From Flavobacterium sp. A45 (GTDB taxonomy: Bacteria; Bacteroidota; Bacteroidia; Flavobacteriales; Flavobacteriaceae), in assembly GCF_002001005.1 (NCBI RefSeq), contig NZ_MUNX01000082.1, forward strand, positions 1 through 41,693: a stretch of 41,693 nucleotides of DNA, given 5' to 3'. Below the pieces are notes generated by a model. The model was not told where the DNA came from. It made no database searches and saw nothing but the letters and a program-made list of their open reading frames with translations. Positions 8,074 through 17,200 of the stretch are shown piece after piece; within the stretch, counting starts at the first letter, position 1, and the number at the start of each line of letters is the position of its first letter. A program made the position numbers and the translations under genes.

Positions 8074-10347
8074 TTAATCTCTTGTAAAAGGAAGTTTTTG
8101 ATTATCGCTGATAATCATTTCAAATCCATTTTTAGCTTCGTTAAATTGAAATTTAACTCCTGCTTCTTTAGATTCAAATAAATCTTTACCAATTGGGGTA
8201 AGAGAAAATTTTGGATAATCAGTGATTTCAGCAAAAAGCACACTATTTTTTTCAGTCATTTCAATTTTCAAAGGTGCTTTGGTGGTAGAATATTTACCTA
8301 GATAAGCATCCAAAATAACATCTTTTTCAACCACTCCATTTCCTGATTTCCAAGTATTGTTACTTTCATTTACGTCTGGAAATGCATGATCGGCATCAAT
8401 AACTACGCTCTCGATTTCTTCGGTAGTATTTACTTTGAAAGACCAGTCTACATTACGCTGCCAAACTTCAACAGGCAATTTAACACGGGTTACTTTTCCG
8501 CTTTTGGTTTTAACGTCTAAAACTACTGGCATAGCCATTTTCTCAAAGTTTTCAATTGTTATTACTGCTCCTTTGCTAGGATCATTTTTCACATACTTAA
8601 CAGAATTTACACCTTGATCCAAACGCCAGTTATTGACAAACCAACCTCTCCAAAACCAACTTAAGTCTTCACCCGACACATTCTCCATCGTTCTGAAAAA
8701 ATCATCCGGAGCTGGATGTTTGAAAGCCCAACGTTCTACATACGTTCTAAAAGCCAAATCAAAACGTTCCGGTCCTAAAACCTGTTCTCTTAAAACAATC
8801 AATCCAGAACTTGGTTTGAAATAACACAAAAGACCAATATTTTTTTCCTTCATATTATCAGGAGAACTCATTATTGGTTCATTCTTTGGGTCTGTAAAAT
8901 ATTCGGCATTTTGGTGAAGATCTGTAGGTTTGCTTTTATATTCTCCATTATTAAAATCAACCGAACTTAATGAATTAATGAAAGTATTGAATCCTTCATC
9001 CATCCACCCAAATAAACGCTCATTAGAACCCACAATCATAGGGAACCATCCATGACCAAATTCATGATCCGTAACTCCCCACAAATCTTCACCTTTAGAT
9101 TCCCAACTGCAAAAAACAATACCTGGATATTCCATACCTCCTTCGTTTCCAGCTACGTTTGTAGCAACTGGGTAAGGATATTCAAACCATCTTTTAGAAT
9201 AATTTTCAATTGAGGCCTTTGTATATTCTGTAGAACGTCCCCAAGCCTCATTCCCTGCACTTTCAACTGGGTAAGCCGATAATGCCAATGATTTTTGTCC
9301 ACTTGGTAGATTGATTCTGGCACCATCCAATATAAATGCCGGTGAAGATGCCCATGAAACATCTCTTGAATTCTTAATTTTAAAACGCCATGTCTTTTCA
9401 GTAGCAGTTCCTGCTTTTGAAGCATTTTCAGTTACTTCTTCGGCAGTACGGATCATTACCGTTTTTTCACTTTGTTTGGCTTGCGCAAGTCTTTTTTGCT
9501 CTGTGGCAGAATATACAGCAGTTGGATTCAACAGATCACCTGAACAAACTACAATGTGATTGGAAGGCACAGTAATATTTACATCAAAATCACCATATTC
9601 CAAATAAAACTCTGATGCTCCCAAATATGGATTAGTATTCCAACCTCTCAAGTCATCATACACACACATACGCGGATACCATTGCGCAATAGTAAAAATT
9701 TTACCGTTTTTGGTATCCAAAACTCCCGTTCTGTCCGAACCTTCTTTTGGAGAAATAAAAGAGAAATCAATTTTAATAGTAACAACTCCTCCTTTTGCTT
9801 TCAAATCATCTGGAAGAAAAATCTGCATTCTTGTATCAGTAATACTGAATTTTGCTTCTTTTTCAACAGACTTACCTTTTGAAACAGTAACAATTTTTAC
9901 CGATTTGATTTTATGACCTCCGTCAAAAACCTCACCTCTAGCACCATTACGACTTCCGGCTAATGGTATAAGTGCATTCCCTCTTGAATCCGCTTTGAAT
10001 AAATTTTGATCCAAATGCATCCAAACAAATGACAATTTATCATTACTGTTATTGGTATAAGTTACAATGCCAGTACCCGTAATTTCATTTGTCTTTTCAT
10101 TCAATTTTGCCGTCAACTTATAGTCTGCTCTATTTTGCCAATATTCATGTCCAGGCGCACCGTTTGTAGATCGTGTTGACGAACCATTGTTTGAATAAAA
10201 AAATGGTCCAAAAGCATCATGATAATCATACTTTGAAACTGGTTTAGCTGGAGATGTGCTAGTTGCAGGAGCTTCTTGACTCCATGCGGCACTAAATACA
10301 ATTAATAAAGTCAATTGCAACAAGACTCTAAAACAATTATTTCTCAT
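8074..10347 (-). CDS. M1 family metallopeptidase (secreted gluzincin)
   Basis: A 757-residue exported zinc peptidase. The signal peptide is [24 protein letters not shown], followed by a low-complexity linker. The N-terminal beta-sandwich typical of M1 enzymes spans about 60-330 ([23 protein letters not shown] and onward). The catalytic domain carries HEFGH at about 427-431 and, exactly 18 residues later, the third zinc ligand Glu in GWMDEGFN; the upstream NEGGMEYPG stands in place of the usual GAMEN exopeptidase motif. The C-terminal 200 residues are beta-rich. It probably acts as an aminopeptidase in the periplasm or at the cell surface. It is transcribed alone, divergently from the aldose epimerase gene. 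Confidence 0.9.
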   Translation of the reverse strand: MRNNCFRVLLQLTLLIVFSAAWSQEAPATSTSPAKPVSKYDYHDAFGPFFYSNNGSSTRSTNGAPGHEYWQNRADYKLTAKLNEKTNEITGTGIVTYTNNSNDKLSFVWMHLDQNLFKADSRGNALIPLAGSRNGARGEVFDGGHKIKSVKIVTVSKGKSVEKEAKFSITDTRMQIFLPDDLKAKGGVVTIKIDFSFISPKEGSDRTGVLDTKNGKIFTIAQWYPRMCVYDDLRGWNTNPYLGASEFYLEYGDFDVNITVPSNHIVVCSGDLLNPTAVYSATEQKRLAQAKQSEKTVMIRTAEEVTENASKAGTATEKTWRFKIKNSRDVSWASSPAFILDGARINLPSGQKSLALSAYPVESAGNEAWGRSTEYTKASIENYSKRWFEYPYPVATNVAGNEGGMEYPGIVFCSWESKGEDLWGVTDHEFGHGWFPMIVGSNERLFGWMDEGFNTFINSLSSVDFNNGEYKSKPTDLHQNAEYFTDPKNEPIMSSPDNMKEKNIGLLCYFKPSSGLIVLREQVLGPERFDLAFRTYVERWAFKHPAPDDFFRTMENVSGEDLSWFWRGWFVNNWRLDQGVNSVKYVKNDPSKGAVITIENFEKMAMPVVLDVKTKSGKVTRVKLPVEVWQRNVDWSFKVNTTEEIESVVIDADHAFPDVNESNNTWKSGNGVVEKDVILDAYLGKYSTTKAPLKIEMTEKNSVLFAEITDYPKFSLTPIGKDLFESKEAGVKFQFNEAKNGFEMIISDNQKLPFTRD

Positions 10348-10608
10348 AAGGTAAATTTTTATTGATTTTTATTTGGGTAAATGCAAAATAGACATCTGCA
10401 ATAGACTTTTTGAAACCCGTTCCTTTATATGCTTATTTCATAAATTTCGTGTTTCTGAAACAAATTAATGGAAAAAAATTCAGATTTCAGCTTAATATTA
10501 AGAATTTGATTGATTTTATATCCAAATATAATCTCAACTTTCTTTCATAAAACAAGAATTATAAAATATCTTTACAATACTAATTTTAACAGCAAAAAAA
10601 CTATTATT

Positions 10609-11460
10609 GTGACCACAACTATATCCAACTCCTTTTTAACCGCACAAATAAAACATACTGGAGCCGAATTATGTTCCTTAAAAGATAATTCCAATAAAGA
10701 ATACATTTGGAATGGAAACCCTGCCTTTTGGGGAAAGCATTCTCCTGTTTTATTTCCAATTGTAGGTACATTAAAGAACAATTCTTACCAACATGACAAT
10801 GTTCAATATCAATTATCACGACACGGTTTTGCCCGTGAAATGGAATTTGAATTGATTGACAAACAAGAAAACTGTGCTACTTTTTCATTAGTTGCATCTC
10901 CAGAAACCAAAGAAAAATTTCCATTTGATTTTGATTTACACTTAATTTATACTTTGGAAAATAAATCCTTGACGATAGAGTACAAAGTCTTTAATAATGG
11001 GGAATCAAAAATGCCATTTTCGATTGGAGCACATCCAGCATTTGATTTGTCAGGAAATTTTGAAAATTACAGCTTGGCTTTTGAGAAAGAAGAAACTTTA
11101 AATTATTATTTACTCGAAGAAGGCTTGATTTCAAATGCAACCAATGAATTGACATTAGACAAAAATGAATTGCATTTGAATTATGAGCTTTTTGCAAATG
11201 ATGCTTTGGTTTTCAAAAAAATAACGTCCAAATCGATAACCATTTTGGAGAATTCAAAACCATTTTTGAAAGTGAGTTATTCCGATTTTCCGGATTTGGG
11301 AATTTGGACTCCTCCAAATGCTCCTTTTATATGTATTGAACCTTGGTTTGGCTATTCTGACACTGTAGATAAATATGGTAATCTTTTCGATAAGGAAGGC
11401 ATACAAATATTGGAAGCTAATACCTCTTTCCATTCAGCTTTCAGTATTGAAGTTCTGTAA
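10609..11460 (+). CDS. Aldose 1-epimerase family protein
   Basis: A beta-sandwich mutarotase-like protein of 283 residues when started at the GTG at 10609. It would interconvert sugar anomers, although members of this subgroup often have unproven substrates. Family marks are AELCSLKDNSNKEYIWNGNPAFWGKHSPVLFPIVG, SRHGFAREMEFE (active-site His/Arg region), GAHPAFDL (second His) and the C-terminal catalytic-glutamate region CIEPWFGYSD. I chose GTG (V-TTTISNSFLTAQIKHTGAEL) because homologs begin here and the 33 upstream codons do not look conserved; the only other upstream start is a TTG at 10510. A TATCTTTA box at 10567-10574 could be its -7 element. The next gene starts 21 nt downstream. Confidence 0.85.
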   Translation: MTTTISNSFLTAQIKHTGAELCSLKDNSNKEYIWNGNPAFWGKHSPVLFPIVGTLKNNSYQHDNVQYQLSRHGFAREMEFELIDKQENCATFSLVASPETKEKFPFDFDLHLIYTLENKSLTIEYKVFNNGESKMPFSIGAHPAFDLSGNFENYSLAFEKEETLNYYLLEEGLISNATNELTLDKNELHLNYELFANDALVFKKITSKSITILENSKPFLKVSYSDFPDLGIWTPPNAPFICIEPWFGYSDTVDKYGNLFDKEGIQILEANTSFHSAFSIEVL

Positions 11461-11481
11461 ACTAATAACGATTTGAATCTT

Positions 11482-12033
11482 ATGCTAGAAATAAACTTTT
11501 TACCATTCCCAATACTAAAAACCAAACGCTTTTTATTGAGACAACTCAACGCAAATGACGCTGATGCAATTTTGTCACTACGTTCGAATGACGAAGTCAT
11601 GAAATACATTCCGAGGCCTTACCTTAAAACCAAAGAAGAGGCCTTGGAACTTATAGCCATGTTTGATGACAAAATAGAAAATGGAATTGGCATCAACTGG
11701 GGTATTTACTTTCTTGAAGAACCCGAAAATCTCTTGGGAATTATTGGCTATTACCGAATGAAACCTGAACATTACAGAGCAGAAGTAGGTTACATGATTT
11801 TTCCGGAACATAGTGGAAAAGGAATCGTATCGGAAGCATTGCAAAAGGTGGTGGAATATGGTTTTAAAGAGATGAAACTGCATTCCATAGAAGCTGTTTT
11901 GGATCCTGAGAATAAAGGTTCGGAAAAGGTTTTGTTAAAAAACGGTTTCACAAAAGAAGCCCATTTAATTGAAAATGAATACTATGAAGGTCGTTTTCTT
12001 GACACAATGATTTATTCTCTTTTGAATAAATGA
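11482..12033 (+). CDS. GNAT family N-acetyltransferase (RimJ/RimL-like)
   Basis: A 183-residue GNAT protein of the RimJ/RimL type. The start LKTKRFLLRQLNANDADAIL is the usual first strand and helix. SNDEVMKYIPRPYLKTKEEA follows, then GIIGYYRMKPEHYRAEVGYMI and the acetyl-CoA pyrophosphate loop FPEHSGKGIVSEALQKVVEYGF (about residues 113-134), ending with EAVLDPENKGSEKVLLKNGF. It transfers acetyl from acetyl-CoA to an amine, perhaps a protein N-terminus or a small molecule. The ATG at 11482 is preferred over a TTG three codons upstream. It follows the epimerase gene by 21 nt and precedes a second, unrelated GNAT gene by 35 nt, so all three may be cotranscribed. Confidence 0.87.
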   Translation: MLEINFLPFPILKTKRFLLRQLNANDADAILSLRSNDEVMKYIPRPYLKTKEEALELIAMFDDKIENGIGINWGIYFLEEPENLLGIIGYYRMKPEHYRAEVGYMIFPEHSGKGIVSEALQKVVEYGFKEMKLHSIEAVLDPENKGSEKVLLKNGFTKEAHLIENEYYEGRFLDTMIYSLLNK

Positions 12034-12068
12034 TTATAGGATTCATATAATTACTTCAATTCTAAAAA

Positions 12069-12518
12069 ATGGAAATCAAACAAGCGGTCATAAATGATAA
12101 TGAAATTTTGACAGAAATAACAAAAAAATCAAAAGCCTATTGGGGATATTCTGAAGAACAGATTTTAAAGTGGAATGACAGTTTAACTATTTCCAAAGAA
12201 TATGTTGAAACGAATTCTGTTTTTAAATTAATGGATAATGATAAAACTATTGGTTATTATTCTTACCTCATAGAAAAAGAGAGGAACGTAATGCTTGACA
12301 ACTTATTTATTTTGCCAGAATATATCGGAAAAGGATTTGGTGAATATTTAATGAGTGATTTTTTAAATCGGATGAAGATCGAAAAGTTTGAAAAAATAAC
12401 GCTTAATTCTGAACCAAATGCTGAAAATTTTTATCTAAAAATTGGATTCAAAAAAATTGGCGAGTTTGAAACGTCAATAAAAAATAGATTTATGCCAATT
12501 ATGGAAATGAGCCTTTGA
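12069..12518 (+). CDS. GNAT family N-acetyltransferase
   Basis: A 149-residue single-domain GNAT protein. It starts with MEIKQAVINDNEILTEITKKSKAYWGYSEEQI, a helix pattern common in small GNAT enzymes. The central strand VMLDNLFILPEYIGKGFGEYLM (about 75-96) contains the acetyl-CoA-binding YIGKGFG loop, and TLNSEPNAENFYLKIGFKKIGEFE is the typical closing motif. The substrate is unknown. It shares the strand with the preceding GNAT gene but differs from it in subfamily, so this is not a tandem duplication. The mRNA end may lie in the structured element immediately downstream (12579-12659). Confidence 0.87.
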   Translation: MEIKQAVINDNEILTEITKKSKAYWGYSEEQILKWNDSLTISKEYVETNSVFKLMDNDKTIGYYSYLIEKERNVMLDNLFILPEYIGKGFGEYLMSDFLNRMKIEKFEKITLNSEPNAENFYLKIGFKKIGEFETSIKNRFMPIMEMSL

Positions 12519-12578
12519 ATCGATTAAAAAAATCAATCCTTAATAATACACAAATCTTTCTTATGAAGACCAATGCCC

Positions 12579-12659
12579 TAGCCCTGATAGAAGTGGAAAT
12601 CCTTTTACTTTTCTTTTAAAAGTAAAAGATTGAAACGGATAGCAGGATCAAGCTCCTGA
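12579..12659 (+). ncRNA. Structured dispersed element, copy A (Flavo-1 RNA-like)
   Basis: The conserved 5' block TAGCCCTGATAGAAGTGG is followed by a 14-bp hairpin with one bulged C (AATC-C-TTTTACTTTT pairing with AAAAGTAAAAGATT). The 3' block AACGGATAGCAGGATC and then AAGCTCCTGA close the element. CCTG in the 5' block pairs with CAGG in the 3' block to make an outer stem. The same blocks occur at 24787-24932 (minus strand) and 31679-31757 with different but equally well paired hairpins. The element ends one base before the stop codon of the VF530 gene. The name Flavo-1 is from memory and would need a covariance-model search. Confidence 0.6.
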
Positions 12660-12893
12660 TTATTTGGATTGAATTTTCGGAAGGGTTTTTATATACAGTT
12701 CTTCAACTTGTTTTCTAGCCCAATCCGTTTTTCGCAAAAAGGTGAGACTTGATTTTACACTTGGATTTTCGTTGAAGGATTTTATTTTAATCAGTTCGCC
12801 TAATGTGTCAAATCCATAATATTCTACTAATGTTTCCACAATTTTTTGAAGTGTGACTCCATGAAGCGGATCCTTTGATTGTTGTTTTTCCAT
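12660..12893 (-). CDS. VF530 family (DUF2132-like) putative DNA-binding protein
   Basis: A 77-residue protein matching the VF530/DUF2132 family: DPLHGVTLQKIVETLVEYYGFDTLGELIKIKSF, then the invariant-looking NPSVKSSLTFLRKTDWARKQVEELY. The family is a compact helical fold described as DNA-binding; its cellular role is not established. The ATG at 12893 is the only sensible start and lies only four bases beyond an exact -7 box (12898-12905), so the message is probably leaderless. It is divergent from smpB, sharing a 10-bp palindrome that supplies the -33 elements to both genes. Its stop codon abuts structured element A. Confidence 0.85.
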   Translation of the reverse strand: MEKQQSKDPLHGVTLQKIVETLVEYYGFDTLGELIKIKSFNENPSVKSSLTFLRKTDWARKQVEELYIKTLPKIQSK

Positions 12894-12897
12894 GATG

Positions 12898-12925
12898 CAA
12901 ATTTATAGCATTTTCCTAAAAACAA
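12898..12925 (-). promoter_or_regulatory. Promoter of the VF530 gene
   Basis: On the minus strand: TTG (12925-12923), a 17-nt spacer, then TAAATTTG (12905-12898). Only four bases separate it from the start codon. The -33 element is one half of the palindrome AACAATTGTT. Confidence 0.75.
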
Positions 12926-12956
12926 TTGTTCTTTCATTAATTAGTTCCTAAATTTG
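12926..12956 (+). promoter_or_regulatory. Promoter of smpB
   Basis: TTG at 12926-12928, a 20-nt spacer, then TAAATTTG at 12949-12956. The ATG follows after seven bases, about where transcription should begin. Confidence 0.78.
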
Positions 12957-12963
12957 CCCAACT

Positions 12964-13416
12964 ATGCAAAAAACCGTCAACATACTCAATAAAAGAGCCC
13001 GATTCGATTATGAAATCCTTGAAACATATACTGCTGGAATTGTTTTGGCAGGAACCGAAATCAAATCCATTCGATTAGGCAAAGCCAATATTACCGAAAG
13101 TTTCTGCGAATTTAGCGGTACCGAACTTTTTGCAATCAATACTTATATTGAGGAATACACTTTTGGGAATCAATTTAACCATAAAGCAAGAAGTGAGAGA
13201 AAACTGCTTTTGAACAAAAGAGAATTGAAAGGACTGGCTCGAAGCGTACAAGCCAAAGGTCTTACTATTGTGCCTTTAAAATTGTTTACTAACGAAAAAG
13301 GTCTGGCGAAACTGCAAATTGGCCTTTGCAGAGGTAAAAAAACATACGATAAAAGAGAATCACTTAAAGAACAAGATACTAAAAGAGATTTGGACAGAAT
13401 AAAAAAAGCATATTAG
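12964..13416 (+). CDS. smpB: SsrA-binding protein
   Basis: A 150-residue SmpB, the protein partner of tmRNA in rescuing stalled ribosomes. The family signature is complete: [29 protein letters not shown] (residues 8-36), [10 protein letters not shown], an [12 protein letters not shown] block, then [10 protein letters not shown] and the basic C-terminal tail [23 protein letters not shown] that reaches into the mRNA channel. The length is normal. No ssrA gene is visible in the window. A full promoter ends seven bases before the ATG, so the transcript probably begins at or just before the start codon. A lipoprotein gene follows 90 nt downstream. Confidence 0.97.
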   Translation: MQKTVNILNKRARFDYEILETYTAGIVLAGTEIKSIRLGKANITESFCEFSGTELFAINTYIEEYTFGNQFNHKARSERKLLLNKRELKGLARSVQAKGLTIVPLKLFTNEKGLAKLQIGLCRGKKTYDKRESLKEQDTKRDLDRIKKAY

Positions 13417-13506
13417 TGTAATTCACGTTAAATTTTGTTTTATTGCGTAGTTTTTTATCAAATTTTAACTACTTTTACTTACATTAAAACAAAAATAAAC
13501 AAAATT

Positions 13507-14175
13507 ATGAAAAACTTTTTTATTGCATTAATCTGTGTATGCTTTGCCAGTTGTGGAAGTAATACTTCTATTGTATCCAGTTGGAGAGACCCAAATGCTA
13601 CACTTGCCAAAGAAAATTTCCAAAAAGTATTAATTGTTGCATTAGCAAAAGACGAAAGCACAAGAAGATCTACTGAAAACAGGATTGCCTCCATAAACCC
13701 AAAGGTTCTAAATCCTTCCTACAATTATTTGAACCAACAAAATTTAAATCTTACCCAGGAACAAAAAATAAGTATTGTACAATCTGAAGGTTTTGATGGA
13801 GCTATTACTATGCGTTTCATTAGAGCAGATAAAGAAACACAATATGTTCCCGGAACAACAAACTACTATAGTGGTATGGGATATCCTGGTATGGGATATG
13901 GCTATGTAGGTGGTTACGGTATGGGTTATGGTGCAGGTTTTGGTGGATGGTACGGCGCTTATGCTCCAGCTTATTATTCTCCAGGCTACTACCAAGAAAA
14001 TGTATACTACTACATTGAAACTAATATTTTTGATTTAAAAAACAACAAATTAGTTTGGAGTGCAACTACAAAATCTCTAGATGTATCAGATGTAAATACT
14101 ACAGTTGATGAAATCATGGAAGCTTGTGTACAGCAAATGAGAGCTGATGGTTATATGTCTCCAAAATCAAAATAA
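13507..14175 (+). CDS. Lipoprotein with Gly/Tyr-rich segment, function unknown
   Basis: A 222-residue lipoprotein: MKNFFIALICVCFASC gives a lipobox with lipidation at Cys16. The ATG at 13507 is chosen because it puts the signal peptide at the N-terminus; in-frame codons upstream only extend it with promoter-region residues. Residues about 25-110 form an alpha/beta region (SWRDPNATLAKENFQKVLIVALAK, then EGFDGAITMRFI). Residues about 118-165 are an unusual Gly/Tyr/Met-rich loop of repeated GMGY/GYG/GGW units, and the protein closes with FDLKNNKLVWSATTKSLD and a helix. The layout recalls DUF4136-type lipoproteins, but I do not recognise the family with confidence. It is probably outer-membrane-anchored and ends at a strong terminator. 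Confidence 0.75.
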   Translation: MKNFFIALICVCFASCGSNTSIVSSWRDPNATLAKENFQKVLIVALAKDESTRRSTENRIASINPKVLNPSYNYLNQQNLNLTQEQKISIVQSEGFDGAITMRFIRADKETQYVPGTTNYYSGMGYPGMGYGYVGGYGMGYGAGFGGWYGAYAPAYYSPGYYQENVYYYIETNIFDLKNNKLVWSATTKSLDVSDVNTTVDEIMEACVQQMRADGYMSPKSK

Positions 14176-14206
14176 AACATAGTTCATTTCCCTTAAAAGA
14201 ATTGAA

Positions 14207-14250
14207 ACTAAAAAAGCAACACTGAAAATTTTTAGTGTTGCTTTTTTAGT
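14207..14250. terminator. Strong bidirectional terminator
   Basis: A perfect 17-bp stem, ACTAAAAAAGCAACACT (14207-14223) with AGTGTTGCTTTTTTAGT (14234-14250), lies between the convergent lipoprotein and DUF3857 genes. Confidence 0.95.
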
Positions 14251-14264
14251 TTGTGAAAAATATA

Positions 14265-17200
14265 CTATTTAAAACCTACTATTTGTTCTTCAGCCGCAAT
14301 TACTTCTTCTACAAATTTTTTGTATTCCAAATAATCCTTTGGAGCGATATTATCCCAAACAATGGTTACATCTCTTTTTATCTTCAAAGAATTGTTTTTT
14401 ATAAGTTCAAATTTTAAAGTATAATTTTGATTCTTAAATGAAAAAGTTTTACTCTCTGGTATTTCTGAAAACTTCTTATCTTCAGGAATATTTAGAATAA
14501 CTTCTGATTCATATTTATTATTATTTTCATAATTATAATAGTTAATATCAGATTTCCTATTTTCTGTAGCAATAATGTCTCTTGTATAAACTTTATCGAT
14601 AAAAGGGATTTCTGTTATTTTGAGTCCACCTACTTTTTGTAAATTTTCGGATATCGAAAACTTAGTTTCATAGGTGAGTCCTTTATCAAACATTTCGTTA
14701 GATACCAGTTTTACAGATTCCAAGCTAATCACTTTTTGCAATTGCTTATTATATCCTTTTTCAATTTCCTTTTCTCTAACATCCTCAGTAGTTCCATCAG
14801 AAAACAATTCATTATAATATGATTTCGTTGCTCCTTCGATGGTATGTGTATTCACAAATATTTTTGATTTTTCATCTAATGTTACAACTGAAGAGGTTTT
14901 CAAAATATTTTCAATCGTAGAATCGAAAGGAATTTTTATCAATATAGATTTTTCATTTTCCTTTTTATCAAATGAAATAACTAGTGCATTTGCTTTATAT
15001 AAAGAAGTTGGTAGCATTCGATATGGCAAATATTTATCGGTAAGTTCCAAGAAAACAATTTTATTATCGATTCTTGTTTGTACAATGCAATGATTAAATT
15101 CCAATGACGGTAATCGCATCGAATTAAAACCATTATCATTTGTTGAAACTAAAACCAAATTAGATTTTAATCCAGCATATTCTGATAATGCTACAAATAA
15201 GGTTGATACATCTTTACAATCTCCTAGTTTTGTTGTAATTGTTTTAGAAGGTTTTTGAGGCACATAACCACTTTGTCTAAAATCTAAAGAACTATAGGTA
15301 ATGTTTTTTTCGATATAAGCATATATTGCTTTCGCTTTTTCTTCATCACTTAAACTAGCAACTCCTTTGGGAAAAATTGCATTAAAAGTATCTTTGGTAA
15401 TTTTATCCAATTTTAAATTTTTCTTCACCAAATCCGAATACCAATTCGAAATATCGCTCCAAGATTTTAAGGTCCCTACTTCAATCGCATTTGTCAAGTC
15501 ACTCGATATTGGAGAGTAATCCTCTTTAAGCGGTAAAGCTGGTATATTAGTTCTTTTCCAAATACTACAGTTCTTTCCATTTAATTTTCTTGTAGTTGGC
15601 ACAACATCACCATTACTGAAATTGGTATAATATTGGCATTCCACTGGGCTTATCAATCCAAAAATGGCTTCAGTTGATGGATAATCGCTATCAAAATAAC
15701 AAGACAAATTAAAATCTTTATAAAAACGACCTGTTCCATTATCAATGCGTTCGTATTCTATATAAATTACATCACCCACTTTTAAATTTGAAAACACCAA
15801 TAAGTTATCCCCTTGTTCGGCAGGAACAATAGTTTCGTCAGTTTTAATAATTTCAGATTTTAAAACAGTATTATAATTCAAGTTTATCGAATACTCTTTC
15901 ATTTTCTCGATACCGCTTTCGGATGTTATTTCATATACATACGAAATTCTAGATTTTCTTCCTCCTTCTGGAAAAACATTTACAATATATTCGTCCAACA
16001 ATAATACTACACCATAATCACTTTTCAGTTTTGAATTCCTCCTTGCTTTAACCAATTTATAAATGTCCTTTGTGGCTATTTCATCAATTTCATTAGGAAT
16101 ATTAGAAATATCATACAACTGCTTTCTTAACGTCCCATTTCCAGAATTATGGATTAATGACTGTCTAATGTATTTTTCTGCTTCTTTATTATTCTTCATC
16201 AAATTATAGATGGCGGCTTTCTTTTCCATATTGGTAAAAGAATATGGAAAATTCCTCAAATTCTCATCTACAGCTGAAAGTGCTTCTTCATATTTATTTT
16301 CATTTGTCAAAATAGTAATATAATCATTTCTGAATACATTAATATAAGGATATTCATCAACCCTTCTTTTTATTATTCTCTCAACTGAAGCTTTATCATT
16401 CAGTTCATTATAATAATTAATCAATAAATTATCTACTTCATTTATTATTTTACCTTTAGACATTTCTTCCAAAAGTGAAATAGTTTTTGCCTTATCATTT
16501 TTGAGACTAGAATACAAATTTGCCGATGCTATTTTAAGCTTCTCACTTCCAAAAGTATCTTTATCTATATCTCCAAGCATCCTTAACATTCCCTCTATAT
16601 CTTCTTTTTTGGAAGCTATCATAAAATCGAACATTAATTCACAGAAACGTTGTTTATATTTCTTGGAACGATCTCTATATGCTTCTAAATCTGCAATAGT
16701 AGAATTTTGAATCCATTTACTATCAATTATTTTTGAAACAGAAACAAAATAATAATCAAGATCATTTTTCTCTATATTTTTTAAAATCTCCTGTTTCTTT
16801 TGATCCTCATCGCCAACTAAATTATAATATCTTAGAAAATAGCTCCCAATAAAAGAGCTATTAGGATATTTTTTATCCAAACCCTCTATAGCCTCATAGG
16901 CATTAACAGTTTTATTATTTGATTCATAAGCTGTAAATTGATATAACTTGTATAACAAATTATTAGGATATTTTTTTACTAGATCATCAAAATATTGTTC
17001 ATAATCTAATTTTAAAACTTCCGTTTCCGTATTTTCAGATTTTGAAATTGTATAGGGCTGAAAAGTCTTGCTAAATTTCAATTCACTAGGAAAGCTAGTG
17101 TCGAGATTTTTAAGTTGTGCCGAAAAATAATCGTTTCCTCCTGTTGTAGCTAATTTAAAAAGTAATCTATTAACTCCCTTTTCTAAATCAATTTTTATTG

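Noticed and set aside
10510..10608. N-terminal extension of the aldose epimerase from TTG at 10510
   Set aside because: The 33 codons have promoter-like AT-rich composition and homologs start at the GTG position; a -7-like box lies inside the extension.
12640..12660. CAGGATCAAGCTCCTG as an ordinary terminator of the second GNAT gene
   Set aside because: It is a possible small hairpin, but the bases belong to the conserved 3' block shared with copy C, and no T run follows.
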